Source of the DNA: Macrosoma leucophasiata
Lineage: Eukaryota; Arthropoda; Insecta; Lepidoptera; Hedylidae
Length of the DNA stretch: 64,000 bases
NCBI GenBank assembly: GCA_036365455.1
Contig: JAWQUS010000032.1
Span: 11,443,501-11,507,500, forward strand
Direction: 5' to 3'
The position numbers were made by a program, and so were the translations under genes. The notes beneath the pieces are model-generated. The model saw only the letters and a list, made by a program, of their open reading frames with translations. It searched no databases and was not told the DNA's origin. Shown here in pieces: positions 1-10,400 of this stretch (positions within the stretch are counted from its first letter, which is position 1; each line of letters begins with the position of its first letter).

Positions 1-2672
1 GTATTTATATTTATTTGAGTAAGGAGCGATGGCGACTCTAAAGTAGAGTGTAATATCTTGTGAAGGAGGCTAAGATCATAATATATTCTGCGGTTTTCAA
101 GGGAAACAACATGAAAATGTTCCAATCGTTCTTTGTAAGAATTCAGCCTGCGACCCATGCCACATCTGTAGCTAACAATTCTAAGCAACCGTTTCTGAAT
201 ACTCTCAATTCTGTCACTGTGATTTTTATAGAACGGTGACCAGATGGAGGAATTAAATTCAAGTATACTGCGTATTAGCGTATAATAAAGATATATAAAA
301 CTTTTCGGTCTCTTAAAATGTATTGTGCTTCTTGAAATAAAACCTAGTAGCCTAGAGCTTCGTTCCACGATACAATTATAATGACTGTGAAACGTAAGAG
401 AATCATCAAAGATTATACCCAAATCCTTCACCGAATGATTTCGTTGAAGAGATTTATCATTTATTTTGTAATCGAAGATAATTTTTTGTTTTTTCTTAGT
501 GAAGCTAATAATTAGACATTTGCTTACATTCAATTGCATTTTGTTTAGGTGACACCAGGCCGTTAAAGAATTTAAATCTCTTTGTAATTTAACTGCATCT
601 TCATTACTGTCAACAACAGTAAAGATCTTTAGATCATCGGCGTAAAGAAGGCAAGGACAAGACAGGCAGTCAACTAGGTCATTGATAAAAAGCGCAAATA
701 GCAAGGGCCCTAAATGACTGCCTTGTGGCACCCCAGATGGGATCGTCACTGGCTGAGAAAGATAGCCTTTCAATGCTACTAGTTGACTCCTGTAGTTTAA
801 GTAAGAGTTGATCCACCGAAGTAAGCAACCGTGAATGCCTAATCCTTCAAGCTTTGCACAAAGTATGACATGATTCACTTTATCAAATGCTTTGGCAAAG
901 TCTGTATAGATGGAGTCTACTTGGCCTCTCCTAGCAAAAGCAGCGCATATATAATTTTTATATTCTAAAAGATTAGAAGTAGTAGACTTGTTAGCCACAA
1001 ATCCGTGTTGTTCTGGCTTAAGATAGGACTTAAAGTGATTGTAAAGATCATCATACACGACACTTTCAAATAATTTGGAAAAGCAGGATAATATACTGAT
1101 CGGCCTATAATTCTTACAGTTAGTCTTATCCCCAGATTTGAAAATAGGCACAACATGAGCAACTTTCCAAGAAGTTGGAAACTTGCCGCTGTGAATAGAT
1201 TTATTGAATAAAATCTGTAGCGGCAGACAAAGCTCTTTGCTACAGTTTTTAACAAATAGAGCCGGTATACCGTCAGGACCAGGTCCTTTCGATTTATCCA
1301 ACTTTCGTATTTTATTAGTTATGCTAGATAAACTAATGAACACTCTACTGAGAGTATTGACCTGCGACTTTAAAGGAACGAAAGAGTGAAAAGCGGTAGT
1401 GTCCTCTTCGAAAACAGACTTGAAATATTCAGAGAATAACTCACAGATGTCAAACGGATTAGAGGATGAAATATTTTCATAATTCATAGTTGCAGGTATG
1501 GAGTCAGAGCCCTTCTTACTATTAATAAATCTCCAAAATGCGTTGATGTCACTATTTTCACCATCTAAGGAGTCTTCAGTAATAGAAACAAATTTTTTAT
1601 AACACGTATCTATCATATCCTTGCTTTTGGCCCTATAAAATGAAAATTGATCATAATCGCGGGGGTTGCCGAATTTTTTGTATAGCTTATGATATTTAAT
1701 TTTTTTGTCAATACATCGTTTTAGAGCGGGACTAAACCAGATGGGGTATCCATCGTCTTTATAAGATGAAAAAGGTGTATTATTCTTAATGATTTGCATT
1801 AGAGTTTCATAAAATTTTGCAACATCCATATCTATGTCATCAAATGATAGGTCGGAGTGCCAGTCAATTTGTGATAATTCATACCTAACCAGTTCAAAAT
1901 TACATTTATAGAAATTTAAACGTTTATTCGTACTAGTTTTCAGAGTTTTAGTATTTAACGTGTAGTTATAATCAAAATCAATTACGATCGATGGATGGTG
2001 ATTGTCTAAACGGCTTAGAGGTTCTGCACCGTAGACTTGAACATCAAAAGTTGTTAGTACTAAATCAAGGATACGATTATTCATGTTTGCAATATGATTA
2101 AACTGACGAAGCTGACAAAGAGCCATTGTATCATGCAATAATATAGATTTATTGTCATGTGGCTGACTGGCCATCATCACTGTTGTATTAAGTTCTTTAG
2201 ACCAAGACAAACCGGGGGTATTAAAATCACCAATACATAAAAATTCTTCGTTGTCATTAGAATTTAAAATTACTTTGTGAACATTATCATAAAACAAATT
2301 TAGAAAACCTTGCGGAATGTCCGGGGGCAAATAACATAAACAAATATTAATAATTCTATTGTTTGTTTTACACGGCATTAACGTCAACCACAAATCTTCG
2401 ATACAAGTTTCGCACGAGAAATTACGTACTACATTAATGTCTTTTTTCACAGCGATTAATATACCTCCACCATCGGTCTTAGCAATCGCTGTGGAAGAGC
2501 GATCACGTCGAAATATGTTATATCGTGAATCGAAAATTTCAGAATCGAAGACACCACTATTTAAATTAGTCTCTGTGAGGCAAATAATATCGTAATTACA
2601 GGACAGTGAGTTTAGATAAATATCAGTAATTTTTGAGCGAATTCTATTTACATTCTGATAGAATACTAGCAT
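1..2672 (-). CDS. LINE ORF2: AP-endonuclease/reverse transcriptase, open to window edge
   Basis: The ATG is at 2672-2670. I read 890 codons in one frame without a stop down to base 3, so the protein is incomplete only because the window ends. It nicks target DNA and copies element RNA by target-primed reverse transcription. The N-terminal half shows endonuclease signatures: LTETNLNS near residue 40, CIGDFNTPG near 155 and the DNHHPS block near 230. The RT half shows KGPGPDGIP, NYRPISILS, TDFAKAFDKVNH, IPSGVPQGSHLGPLLFALF and the catalytic YADD at residues 677-680 (bases 644-633). The C-terminal RT thumb region (NSSIWSPFYKNHSDRIESIQ) is also intact. No frameshift was seen, which is unusual for a genomic LINE copy and suggests a young insertion. 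Confidence 0.9.
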   Translation of the reverse strand, partial: MLVFYQNVNRIRSKITDIYLNSLSCNYDIICLTETNLNSGVFDSEIFDSRYNIFRRDRSSTAIAKTDGGGILIAVKKDINVVRNFSCETCIEDLWLTLMPCKTNNRIINICLCYLPPDIPQGFLNLFYDNVHKVILNSNDNEEFLCIGDFNTPGLSWSKELNTTVMMASQPHDNKSILLHDTMALCQLRQFNHIANMNNRILDLVLTTFDVQVYGAEPLSRLDNHHPSIVIDFDYNYTLNTKTLKTSTNKRLNFYKCNFELVRYELSQIDWHSDLSFDDIDMDVAKFYETLMQIIKNNTPFSSYKDDGYPIWFSPALKRCIDKKIKYHKLYKKFGNPRDYDQFSFYRAKSKDMIDTCYKKFVSITEDSLDGENSDINAFWRFINSKKGSDSIPATMNYENISSSNPFDICELFSEYFKSVFEEDTTAFHSFVPLKSQVNTLSRVFISLSSITNKIRKLDKSKGPGPDGIPALFVKNCSKELCLPLQILFNKSIHSGKFPTSWKVAHVVPIFKSGDKTNCKNYRPISILSCFSKLFESVVYDDLYNHFKSYLKPEQHGFVANKSTTSNLLEYKNYICAAFARRGQVDSIYTDFAKAFDKVNHVILCAKLEGLGIHGCLLRWINSYLNYRSQLVALKGYLSQPVTIPSGVPQGSHLGPLLFALFINDLVDCLSCPCLLYADDLKIFTVVDSNEDAVKLQRDLNSLTAWCHLNKMQLNVSKCLIISFTKKKQKIIFDYKINDKSLQRNHSVKDLGIIFDDSLTFHSHYNCIVERSSRLLGFISRSTIHFKRPKSFIYLYYTLIRSILEFNSSIWSPFYKNHSDRIESIQKRLLRIVSYRCGMGRRLNSYKERLEHFHVVSLENRRIYYDLSLLHKILHSTLESPSLLTQININ

Positions 2673-2755
2673 TTTTGATTAACAAAAAGTGTATAAAATA
2701 ATGATTATAACATAAATAACTTAATTAACTACCTACTACTACAATTAACGCGGAA

Positions 2756-3466
2756 CTAAGACAATGTTTTTAATGTTTCCAAATTTTTTACATAAATACT
2801 ACCGCTGCCGTCGTCTTTCCGCAAGTACACTCTACCATATTTCGCCCACACATATTTGTATTGTTTCTCTCTCGAAAACTTCCGCGCAGCAGCGTGCAGC
2901 TGCTTGCATTCAGGAGATAAGTGTTCTAAGACATAAATTTTACGGCTTTCTCCACTCATACCAAAATGACGAGAGTTAAGAGTGTCTTTCGAATGGACCC
3001 TGTTAAATTTTTGTACGGCTGATAGAACGGCATCCTTCATACGAGGGGAAGCTAAAGTGACAAGAATATTCCGAGGTCGTTTGGAAGTGCTGTCCATTTT
3101 AGCAACTCGCCGGCATGCATGTATGGTGATGTCTTCAATAGGCATGTTCACCAGATCACAAAGTTTTTTAAACAAGGCCGTCACGTTCTCATTCTTGCTC
3201 TCTGGCATGGCTTGGATCTCTATATTGTAACTGCGGGTATTTTTTTCTATAGAGGTCAAACGGCTGGTTAATCCACGAACGTGTTCATTTAGGCGCCCAC
3301 ACTCGGTTGACAATTCATTAATAGTGACTTTTTTTTGCTCAATTTGAGATTGCAAGTCATCCTGTTTCGAACTCAAGTAGTCGGTGGTATGTGTAAAATC
3401 ATCCTTAAGTTCCTTCACCACTGTCACCATCTCAGAACGCACCCACCCCTTCACATCTTCTTTCAT
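2756..3466 (-). CDS. LINE ORF1: coiled-coil, FP-type nucleic-acid-binding protein
   Basis: This 236-residue ORF lies immediately upstream of ORF2. Residues about 15-75 are rich in charged heptad-like sequence (likely coiled coil). The C-terminal half, from about 80 (IEIQAMPESKNENVTALF) through IYVLEHLSPECKQLHAAARK to YKYVWAKYGRVYLRKDD, resembles the FP (baculovirus 25K-like) C-terminal domain found in ORF1 of many insect LINEs. It probably binds element RNA. An in-frame TGA lies just upstream of the ATG. Another ATG at 3518-3516 in a different frame opens a basic stretch (MSKRSERRERSAKRS), so the true N-terminus may have been cut off by a single-base indel. Confidence 0.8.
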   Translation of the reverse strand: MKEDVKGWVRSEMVTVVKELKDDFTHTTDYLSSKQDDLQSQIEQKKVTINELSTECGRLNEHVRGLTSRLTSIEKNTRSYNIEIQAMPESKNENVTALFKKLCDLVNMPIEDITIHACRRVAKMDSTSKRPRNILVTLASPRMKDAVLSAVQKFNRVHSKDTLNSRHFGMSGESRKIYVLEHLSPECKQLHAAARKFSREKQYKYVWAKYGRVYLRKDDGSGSIYVKNLETLKTLS

Positions 3467-3639
3467 CAGATACGGATCGTTTAGCCGAACGCTCCCGTCT
3501 TTCGCTTCGCTTGCTCATGCTTGCACGCTCGCCTCAAGCAGAACGCGACACTTTTTCGTGCGTGCAACCGGCGTTCATAGATTAATAAGACATCATCACA
3601 TCAAAAACTAGGCGCTCTGTACGTTTTTTAATAAGTAGC

Positions 3640-5000
3640 TACAATCGATCACCACCGCGCATACAATCGGTGGACACGCCGTACTGTTTGATTTTTGCTT
3701 TATTCTTCTACAAAGACATTGAACTCACCTTGACTCTATAACAGTTAGTTACTTATACGATAGATGTTGCTTCTAACATTACGTTCGTAAGCTACGTGAA
3801 TATATTTGAATAAGGAGGTAGTTACATAGTTACCTTAATCGTAAAAAGGTTTATTTAGTCTTATTATGAGGTACTATTATCTTGAAGCAGCGTCCTTGTA
3901 TTGTTTACGTGCACAACAATACCACTAACACAAACAAGACAATTAAGAATATGGTAGAAATAAAAAACATTATTTTGATAATAACAAATTTTATTAATAT
4001 TGAGGTAAAGGGCATAAATTATGGCACAACTATGAACAGACAACACAAAAATGAATTATTGTAGAGTTAAAATTAATAAACTTAAATAAAATTGATTTGT
4101 ACAAACCAGAGCTATCATCAAGTTCCAAAAGTGAGTAGATCTGGTGCTTTACACACTCTGCCTACCCCGTTAGCGACCTGGCGTGAAGATACATACAAAA
4201 GAGAGTAAATACTACGTATTTTATGTACACAAATACTGGTCCAGTATGTCGCACCTGCTAACATTTATTAATCCCTAGGCTGAGTTGGTTAAAGTACCGA
4301 TTAAGCAAAAAATCAGTTGCACCATTTGAAAATTGGGCCTAATCGGCCCGAGCTGAGCTGATTAATATTAAAATTAACCTCACAACGAGATGCGCGAGAG
4401 AAAACAATGACACCTTCATTTTACGTGTAGAGGTGATACCCGAAAAATATATTCAAGATTTTATTTTACCATCTGTAGGCATAACTAATAAGTGTTATTG
4501 TAAATTAAGGCCTGCGTAGACGAGATACTTTTTTATCCATCAATATAGATCTCTTATAAACTGTATGGAATAACGCACACAAAGGACTAAAAGTACCCCG
4601 AAAAGACTCGCCCTTCGTCTGCTTGTCCTTCGGCCTTTAATACAGCTTTCTATTACAAAGAGTCTCTGAGCTAAATTGCAGACAGATACATAGAATCAGG
4701 GACGGACAGTCACATGGCGAAAATATAAAGGTTCCTTGTGTTTTTAATGTGAATTGACTGTGCCATTACACCAATAGGTATGTCACAACTAAGAAGTATC
4801 CACGTCTAATCCTATTTTCTTTTGTGTTATAATATTTAGATTTTATAATAAGACTTCTGATATTATCCATATTTGTATACTGGTAAACATGTTTTAAAAG
4901 AACAAAATCTAGATTAGATAAGAACTACTTAGCGCGGTGAGAGGCTGGTGACCTGTATCACAAGTGAGACTTACCATTTACCCATTTGGAAGGAAGGAAG
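3640..5000. other. Gene-free AT-rich stretch
   Basis: I see no coding exons here; the short ORFs of about 60 codons on both strands have no recognisable content. The only repeat recognised is the fragment at 4141-4200, listed separately. Confidence 0.5.
4141..4200 (-). repeat. Dispersed repeat fragment ('acctggcgtgaagata' type)
   Basis: The block 'cactctgcctaccccgtta' followed by 'gcgacctggcgtgaagata' recurs inverted at about 45030-45085 and 54728-54775, and in direct orientation at about 49165-49210. Two of these lie inside the inverted ends of the giant foldback. Confidence 0.6.
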
Positions 5001-5028
5001 GAAGGACCGTTAGTATGATAAAACTTGG

Positions 5029-5719
5029 TTGTTCCGATTGTCTTTTATGGCGGATATCTTTCAAAAACTTAACGAATTGAATTTACCGTTGCAAGGTAAA
5101 CAGACAACAGTGTTTCAGGCCTATAATAAAATAACTGCTTTTAAAAGAAAATTAGATTTTTGGATCATTTGCATTGGTAAGAAAGAAATAGAAAGCTTTA
5201 CGTTACTCAGTGAGTTTGTTAGCGAAAACGACTCAGAAATGTTTGAAGATGATGTGTTTGAAGAATTGGTCCAATATCTCAGTTATATGCGCGCATCTTT
5301 TGAAAAGTATTTTCCCAAAGAACACAATACAAAAAATTAAAGTAAATTCATGGATTCATAATCCTTTTTTACCCAACTTGGAAAAGCCTGAAAACATGTC
5401 AAACGAGATATATGAATCTCTTTTAGAAATGTCATCAGACACAAGTATGGAGTCACTGTTCAAAACGACGCCTCTCAATGATTTTTGGTGTAGAATCCAA
5501 GATGAATATGCAATGCTTGGCCAAATGGCTCTGGATATTCTTCTCCCGTTCCCAACTATATATTTGTGCGAAACAGGATTCTCTGCCTACGCAGCCACGA
5601 AAACAAAATATCGCAATAGACTGGACGCCGAAGCTGATATGAGACTCCAACTTTCTTCCATCAAACCTGATATCAACCAATTGATGAAAAATAAAAAACA
5701 GTTTCATACCTCCCACTAG
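5029..5719 (+). pseudogene. hAT transposase C-terminal remnant (ZBED5-like), frameshifted
   Basis: Two overlapping frames encode the C-terminal part of a hAT-family transposase of the ZBED5/FAM200 type. Frame 1 (5029-5340) gives KLNELNLPLQGKQTTVFQAY and VQYLSYMRASFEKYFPKE. Frame 2 (to 5719) gives VNSWIHNPFLPNLEKP, NDFWCRIQDEY, the dimerisation-region block LLPFPTIYLCETGFSA and the terminal MRLQLSSIKPDI. The switch lies near 5310-5340 and requires a one-base shift, so the copy cannot make a full protein. The BED zinc finger and the catalytic core upstream were not found. The family identification is from remembered motifs. Confidence 0.8.
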
Positions 5720-5861
5720 TTAGATTTTTTCTTTTTAAATGTTTTCTATTATTGTCCTTGCCAAGTGGTGAAGTAAATAATAATTAGTAACTGTTACATT
5801 GTACATTTATTATGCTGATAAAAAAAAAATACACATATAAAAACAATTGTTTTATTGTAGG

Positions 5862-5926
5862 GTTCCATCAAGTATTTTGATTCCCAAAAGGGTTCCATCA
5901 TTTAAAAAGTTTGAGAACCACTGTCT
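5862..5926 (+). mobile_element. Right end of the hAT element
   Basis: A block with the doubled phrase 'ggttccatca' ends in 'aaaaagtttgagaaccactg', the reverse complement of the 'CAGTGGTTCTCAAACTTTTT' terminus typical of Charlie-like hAT elements. It lies 200 bp past the transposase remnant and probably marks its end. I did not find a matching left end. Confidence 0.65.
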
Positions 5927-5929
5927 TAG

Positions 5930-6865
5930 AATATGGGTATTAGTCTCACTTATTTTAGGCACCAGTCCTCTCCATTCACTAGTTCACTATATTTTATAAA
6001 CATGTAAGTTAAGTTTACTTAAGTTTTGTTAACCTTGATGGAGAGGATAATATATATAATTATTTTTTATTATTATAATTATTATTTTTTGGCTGCGGTA
6101 CCCTAAAAATGGACAAAGTATGAGTTAAATTACACTTCAGACATATTATTACATTTTCTCTGATTCAGATCAACGGGTAGCTTGAAGGGACCGCCATGAT
6201 TTTTTAATGCATCTATCTACACTGGCGATTTAGAATTTCAATCTTGCCATCATGATCACAATTATGTTAAATTTGAGGCGACTTCTTAATATATTAAGTA
6301 AAAACGATCATATTTCTGATAAAAACTATCTCCCTATTCATAAACGTACATTAGATACGTTATAGCTATAGAATTCTTTCTTTGTCAGTTGCATTGTCAA
6401 ATGTGCAGGATAGAAAAAGACAAAGAAGACATTAGAAACACTTTAACTAAAATACATTTATGAATAAGGTTTATGAATAATACAAAATATGAATCAATTG
6501 TTAATAAATTAAATGCAAAATGGTTAAACAACATTACAATACCTATACAAATAATTAAGAAATAAGAATCATGAATGGGTCGAATTAAAAATGTATGGTT
6601 TCATAAAATTTGTTGTCTTGTATGGTAAGAGTTGTTTTATATACGCTAATTAAATCCGTGAAAAATACATATTTCAATGAAATTCGACCGTATTTTTTCG
6701 TGGACAAAAGATTTTCGACATTATTACATGACTTTTGCAATAACATTACATTATTGTATTACGAACACGTGCCAAACCTCTCTCGGGATGACGCGGATTA
6801 GCCGTCAGTGGGCGCCGGCCCTAAAGCTCATCAATAGCTACCAAATTAAATGCAAAAAGACAATC
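5930..6865. other. Gene-free AT-rich stretch
   Basis: Contains an A/T-only low-complexity tract at about 6045-6090. No exon, RNA gene or recognisable repeat was seen. Confidence 0.5.
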
Positions 6866-6867
6866 GG

Positions 6868-7110
6868 TTTACAAGAGAAAATAATTGTTTTATATTATTT
6901 CGCATTAACACATGCTTGTGAAATATATATTTTTTAAAGAAAAATGGAAAGAAAAATTTGACTTCAGGCGAGACTCGAACTCGCGACCTACTGGGAATCT
7001 AGTCCAGCCGCTCTTCCAATTGAGCTACTGAAGTCCTGCCAGATTTGTCAAATCTTTCCTTCACATCTATTGCATTGCTTTATGGTAGCAGCAGCGCCAT
7101 CTATTACCAA
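6868..7110 (-). repeat. Family C repeat: tRNA-like head plus conserved tail
   Basis: Read on the minus strand, a short leader (with 'ggaaagatttgacaaatctg') precedes a tRNA-like domain. It is followed by a T-run and a tail ending 'cacaagcatgtgttaatgcg'. Domain, leader and tail recur at about 56402-56680. The whole behaves as a SINE-like dispersed repeat, not a host tRNA locus. Confidence 0.7.
6960..7034 (-). repeat. tRNA-like cloverleaf (pseudo-tRNA / SINE head)
   Basis: On the minus strand the sequence folds as a tRNA: acceptor ACTTCAG/CTGAAGT, D stem GCTC/GAGC and T stem GCGAG/CTCGC are all perfect. A TTTTT run follows four bases after the 3' end (possible Pol III stop). The anticodon stem GCTGG/CCAGT encloses a nine-base loop (ACTAGATTC) instead of seven, so normal decoding is unlikely. 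The T and D arms look most like tRNA-Tyr. A repeat origin is favoured because further copies exist. Confidence 0.65.
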
Positions 7111-7186
7111 CTATGCTAGTTAGGCAACCGATATAATAGACTTTTCAGTTTATTGAATATCGTAAAGAAGTCGCTTTTACCCTTAA

Positions 7187-7268
7187 TAATTGTTTTATAT
7201 TATTTCGCATTAACACATGCTTGTGAAATACATATTTTTTTAAAGAAAAATGGAAAGAAAAATTTTTA
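7187..7268 (+). repeat. Family C tail fragment
   Basis: Repeats the tail block of the 6868-7110 element ('cgcattaacacatgcttgtg' then 'aagaaaaatggaaagaaaaa') without the tRNA-like head. Confidence 0.65.
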
Positions 7269-7416
7269 GAAAAGAGAAAATAATTAGCTGTTTCGTATTT
7301 GCCTTATTATAAATATAGATGAGGGTAGCTCGTGAAAAACTTAAGAAGACTTCATTATCCTACCATAGAAAAAATATACATCTTTATGTCTGTATTAAAC
7401 AAATTGGTAATGCTTC

Positions 7417-10400
7417 TCAAATGGAATCCTGCTGAACTATGAGCACTTCTTTTTGCAAGTTTCCGGAGCCAACCTTACAGTTTGACATTACTTGCAGGCC
7501 ATCCATCCTGTAATAGAAAATTAACTGTAACAGAAATTCAAAATTACACTGGTGGCAGAGTTGGCGTAGTCTCCACCATGATATTGTGGCGGATACGTGC
7601 TAATGCGTTCCCTTAGGCTGGGGCGTACAAGTCGGAACACCCCGGGATTTTTGTGGGTAGACGGGCCATTTGCTTGTCCCGGAGTCCCACATAACCCACC
7701 ACTCTCGCCGCAACAGGCATGCGTAAGGCATTTTCCCCTAGTTGGTGGTAGAGCTCCAGTGACGGAGCTCGCGGGCGTAGGCACCACGGCATTACCTAAT
7801 ATACTTGCCGCTAAATGGTAGTGTTCAGCACTATCGTGTTCCGGTCAGGTGGTAATGTACGGCCCTGTAATTTTCGGCACAGAGGCTTAACATCTCAGGA
7901 GTGGCAGCGCATCTGCATTTTGACCTCTGGTCATTGTGTGGGTATCTATAGGCTGCAGTCATCACTTAACATCAATGTGAACTGCATGCTTGTTTGCCAC
8001 TTTTATTAAATAGAAAAAAAAAAGTATCTGAGAAAGAGGCAACTCACTCAGCATGTTTGGTGTCACCGTCCAAGTCGACTTCGCAACGTATGCACTGTTC
8101 CGAACAGTCCGCGATTGCAGTGCTGTCGAGTTTGACATGGGATCCCGAATACATCTGGATGCCCACGCCGCATTTCTTTATCATGCAGTTCCTTAACTCC
8201 ACCTGTAAATATACAAGGTGTTGGATATTGTTTAGAGGTACATAGTTCTGTGAAGACATACCGAGGGAGACACTGGTGGTAGAACTCCAGTGACGGAGCT
8301 CGCGGGCGTAGGCACCACCGCATTACCTAATATACTTGCCTAAATGGTAGTGTTTAGCACTATCGTGTTCCGGTCAGGTGGTAATGTACGGCCCCGTAAT
8401 TTCCGGCACAGAGGCATAACACCTTAGGCCTCAGGAGTGGTAACGCATCTGCATTTTGACCTTGGTCTTTGTGTGGGTGTCTATAGACTGCAGTCATCAC
8501 TTAACATCAATGTGAACTGCATGCTTGTTTGTCACTTCCAAAACAAAAAAAAAACACTGAAAGTTATTAGAACTGGCCACTTGTAAACAATATAACTGTC
8601 CTACTCTAAGGTAGGCCGCGCGCATTGGTTAAAGCAAGAGAGCGAATCGATTTTATTTCGATTCAACGACTTTAGTGTTACGAGAATTAGGCCGCAAGTC
8701 TGTTATTCCCGCGACCCAATCCCAATACACCAGCACACCGCGGTGGAGTAAGAGTAGGACAAAACATGTGCAAAGGAGACGACATATAATTGTAGTAATT
8801 TATCTACAAATATCAAAATTAGGATGTTTTTGAAAAAAAAATTTGACTTCGGATGGGTCTTCTACCCACGATTTCTGGATTAGAAAGTTCAAACCAATTC
8901 AAGATCACGAGGAGTTTCTTAAAACAAAGTATTTTCTTTTTTTCTATATCCTGCTAAGCTCAGCAATCTGTTTTTGGAACATTTAGCTGTTATCTTGACA
9001 AACACTCATCTGGATTTGTGGTATGAGCTGAGATTGAGAGTCCATTGACCTCTTCTCATTATTTTGTTAGGAATCTGTACTGTAAGGTTGGGACACTGTT
9101 CCTCCTCAGTCTTGTGTATTGTCTACTTCCCGATCCTGCTAACTGGGCTGCTAGAGCGTTTGCATGTGAAGCCAGCTTCCTCTGGTATTTGTGACTTCGC
9201 AGGTTAATCTCCTGTTTCACTGTTGCCAACCCATGCAAAATATACTTTATTAAATCAGAAATTCACCTGCGCTCCCTTGTGAACAACGATGCCGGAATAA
9301 AAGTTCTCGAACGTGCAGCGTTCGAGAAGAATCTTGGCACCGCTCATAGCAACAATGCCTTGTGCAAAATCACTCTGCAAATATAATTATGATACATTAT
9401 ACACAGTTAAAAGAAAAGCCAAAAAAAACTGCAGCCCTCAAATGTGTGCTCTATTGTTTGAACACGTTTTATAAAGACAGAAGACTATTAAGTCCCACTT
9501 AGATTTAAGTGACATTTGAGTAAGGCCCTAAGACTGACTGAGACTGAATTTCATAAGACTTAGGACTAACCTGCAAACTTTTAGAGTCATCCAGAAACAT
9601 ACAATTACTGATATGCAGTGTGCCCATTCGCATCACCACCACAGTGTTGACGAGGGCGCAGTGCAGCGTTAGATCTTTCAGTTTGCAATCTTCGCTTAGC
9701 ATCAGTAAACATGACCGCATGTCACTCGCTTTAAGGGTGGCGCCTGAAAATACAACAATATATTTTAAAAAATGTAAGCTCATCTTTGTAATCCCCAAAG
9801 AGGTAGTCAGACGTAAATGCATTCAAGTATACATGCAAAAAAAAAAAAAAACACCCACAATTCACCAGTTATGTTTTGGCCCATGTAACAGGTGGCGAGC
9901 CTATTTCCGGGCACATTACCAAACTACGAGGTACTGGGAAACTTTCAGAAAATTGAAAATCCCAAGAGATAAAGGATTTTCCAACTTTATCTCTGATAAC
10001 ACCTGACCCAGGAATCGAGAACCTAGGACCCCTAATCCCTAGCGTAGTAGTAGTGGCCTGCTACTACTAGGTTATTAAAGCAGACAAATCAAACTTTAGT
10101 ATGGAGTGCTTCTACTGTTGATATGATCAAGACCATTTTATAATAACTTTAACAAATATTTTAGAGCAACTGAACCTTACTAAAATTAATTAAATTCCCT
10201 CACCGTTAAGACTACAAACAGATATCTGCGACAGTGGCATTTCAGGTACATCATACTGCTTGCTGCAAACCACAACTTCGTCTGGTTCCAATGACAGCCC
10301 ATCATCAGCTGACACCATGATGGTGAGGGTATGCTTTTCGGATAGATGGGATGTGAGGAACGTTGATATGTCTTGGAACTCTGATATTGGACCACCCTGC

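Larger units (their letters stand above)
1..3520 (-). mobile_element. Non-LTR (LINE) retrotransposon, near-intact, cut by window edge
   Basis: A minus-strand element with the classical two-ORF layout: ORF1 (3466 to 2756), an 83-bp gap, then ORF2 from 2672 to beyond base 1. The ORF1 product has a coiled coil plus an FP-type C-terminal domain. The ORF2 product has an AP-endonuclease followed by a reverse transcriptase. This layout and the RT motifs fit the CR1/Jockey group; the clade is an inference. The 3' end lies outside the window and the 5' end is not precisely defined (about 3520-3640, where coding-like sequence stops). Confidence 0.9.

Noticed and set aside
965..1255. A 96-codon minus-strand ORF and other short ORFs in 1-3.6 kb
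   Set aside because: They lie in wrong frames of the LINE ORF1/ORF2 coding sequence.
6960..7034. A functional tRNA gene (amber or Ser anticodon)
   Set aside because: The anticodon loop has nine bases and the same sequence recurs with shared flanks, so it is a repeat head.
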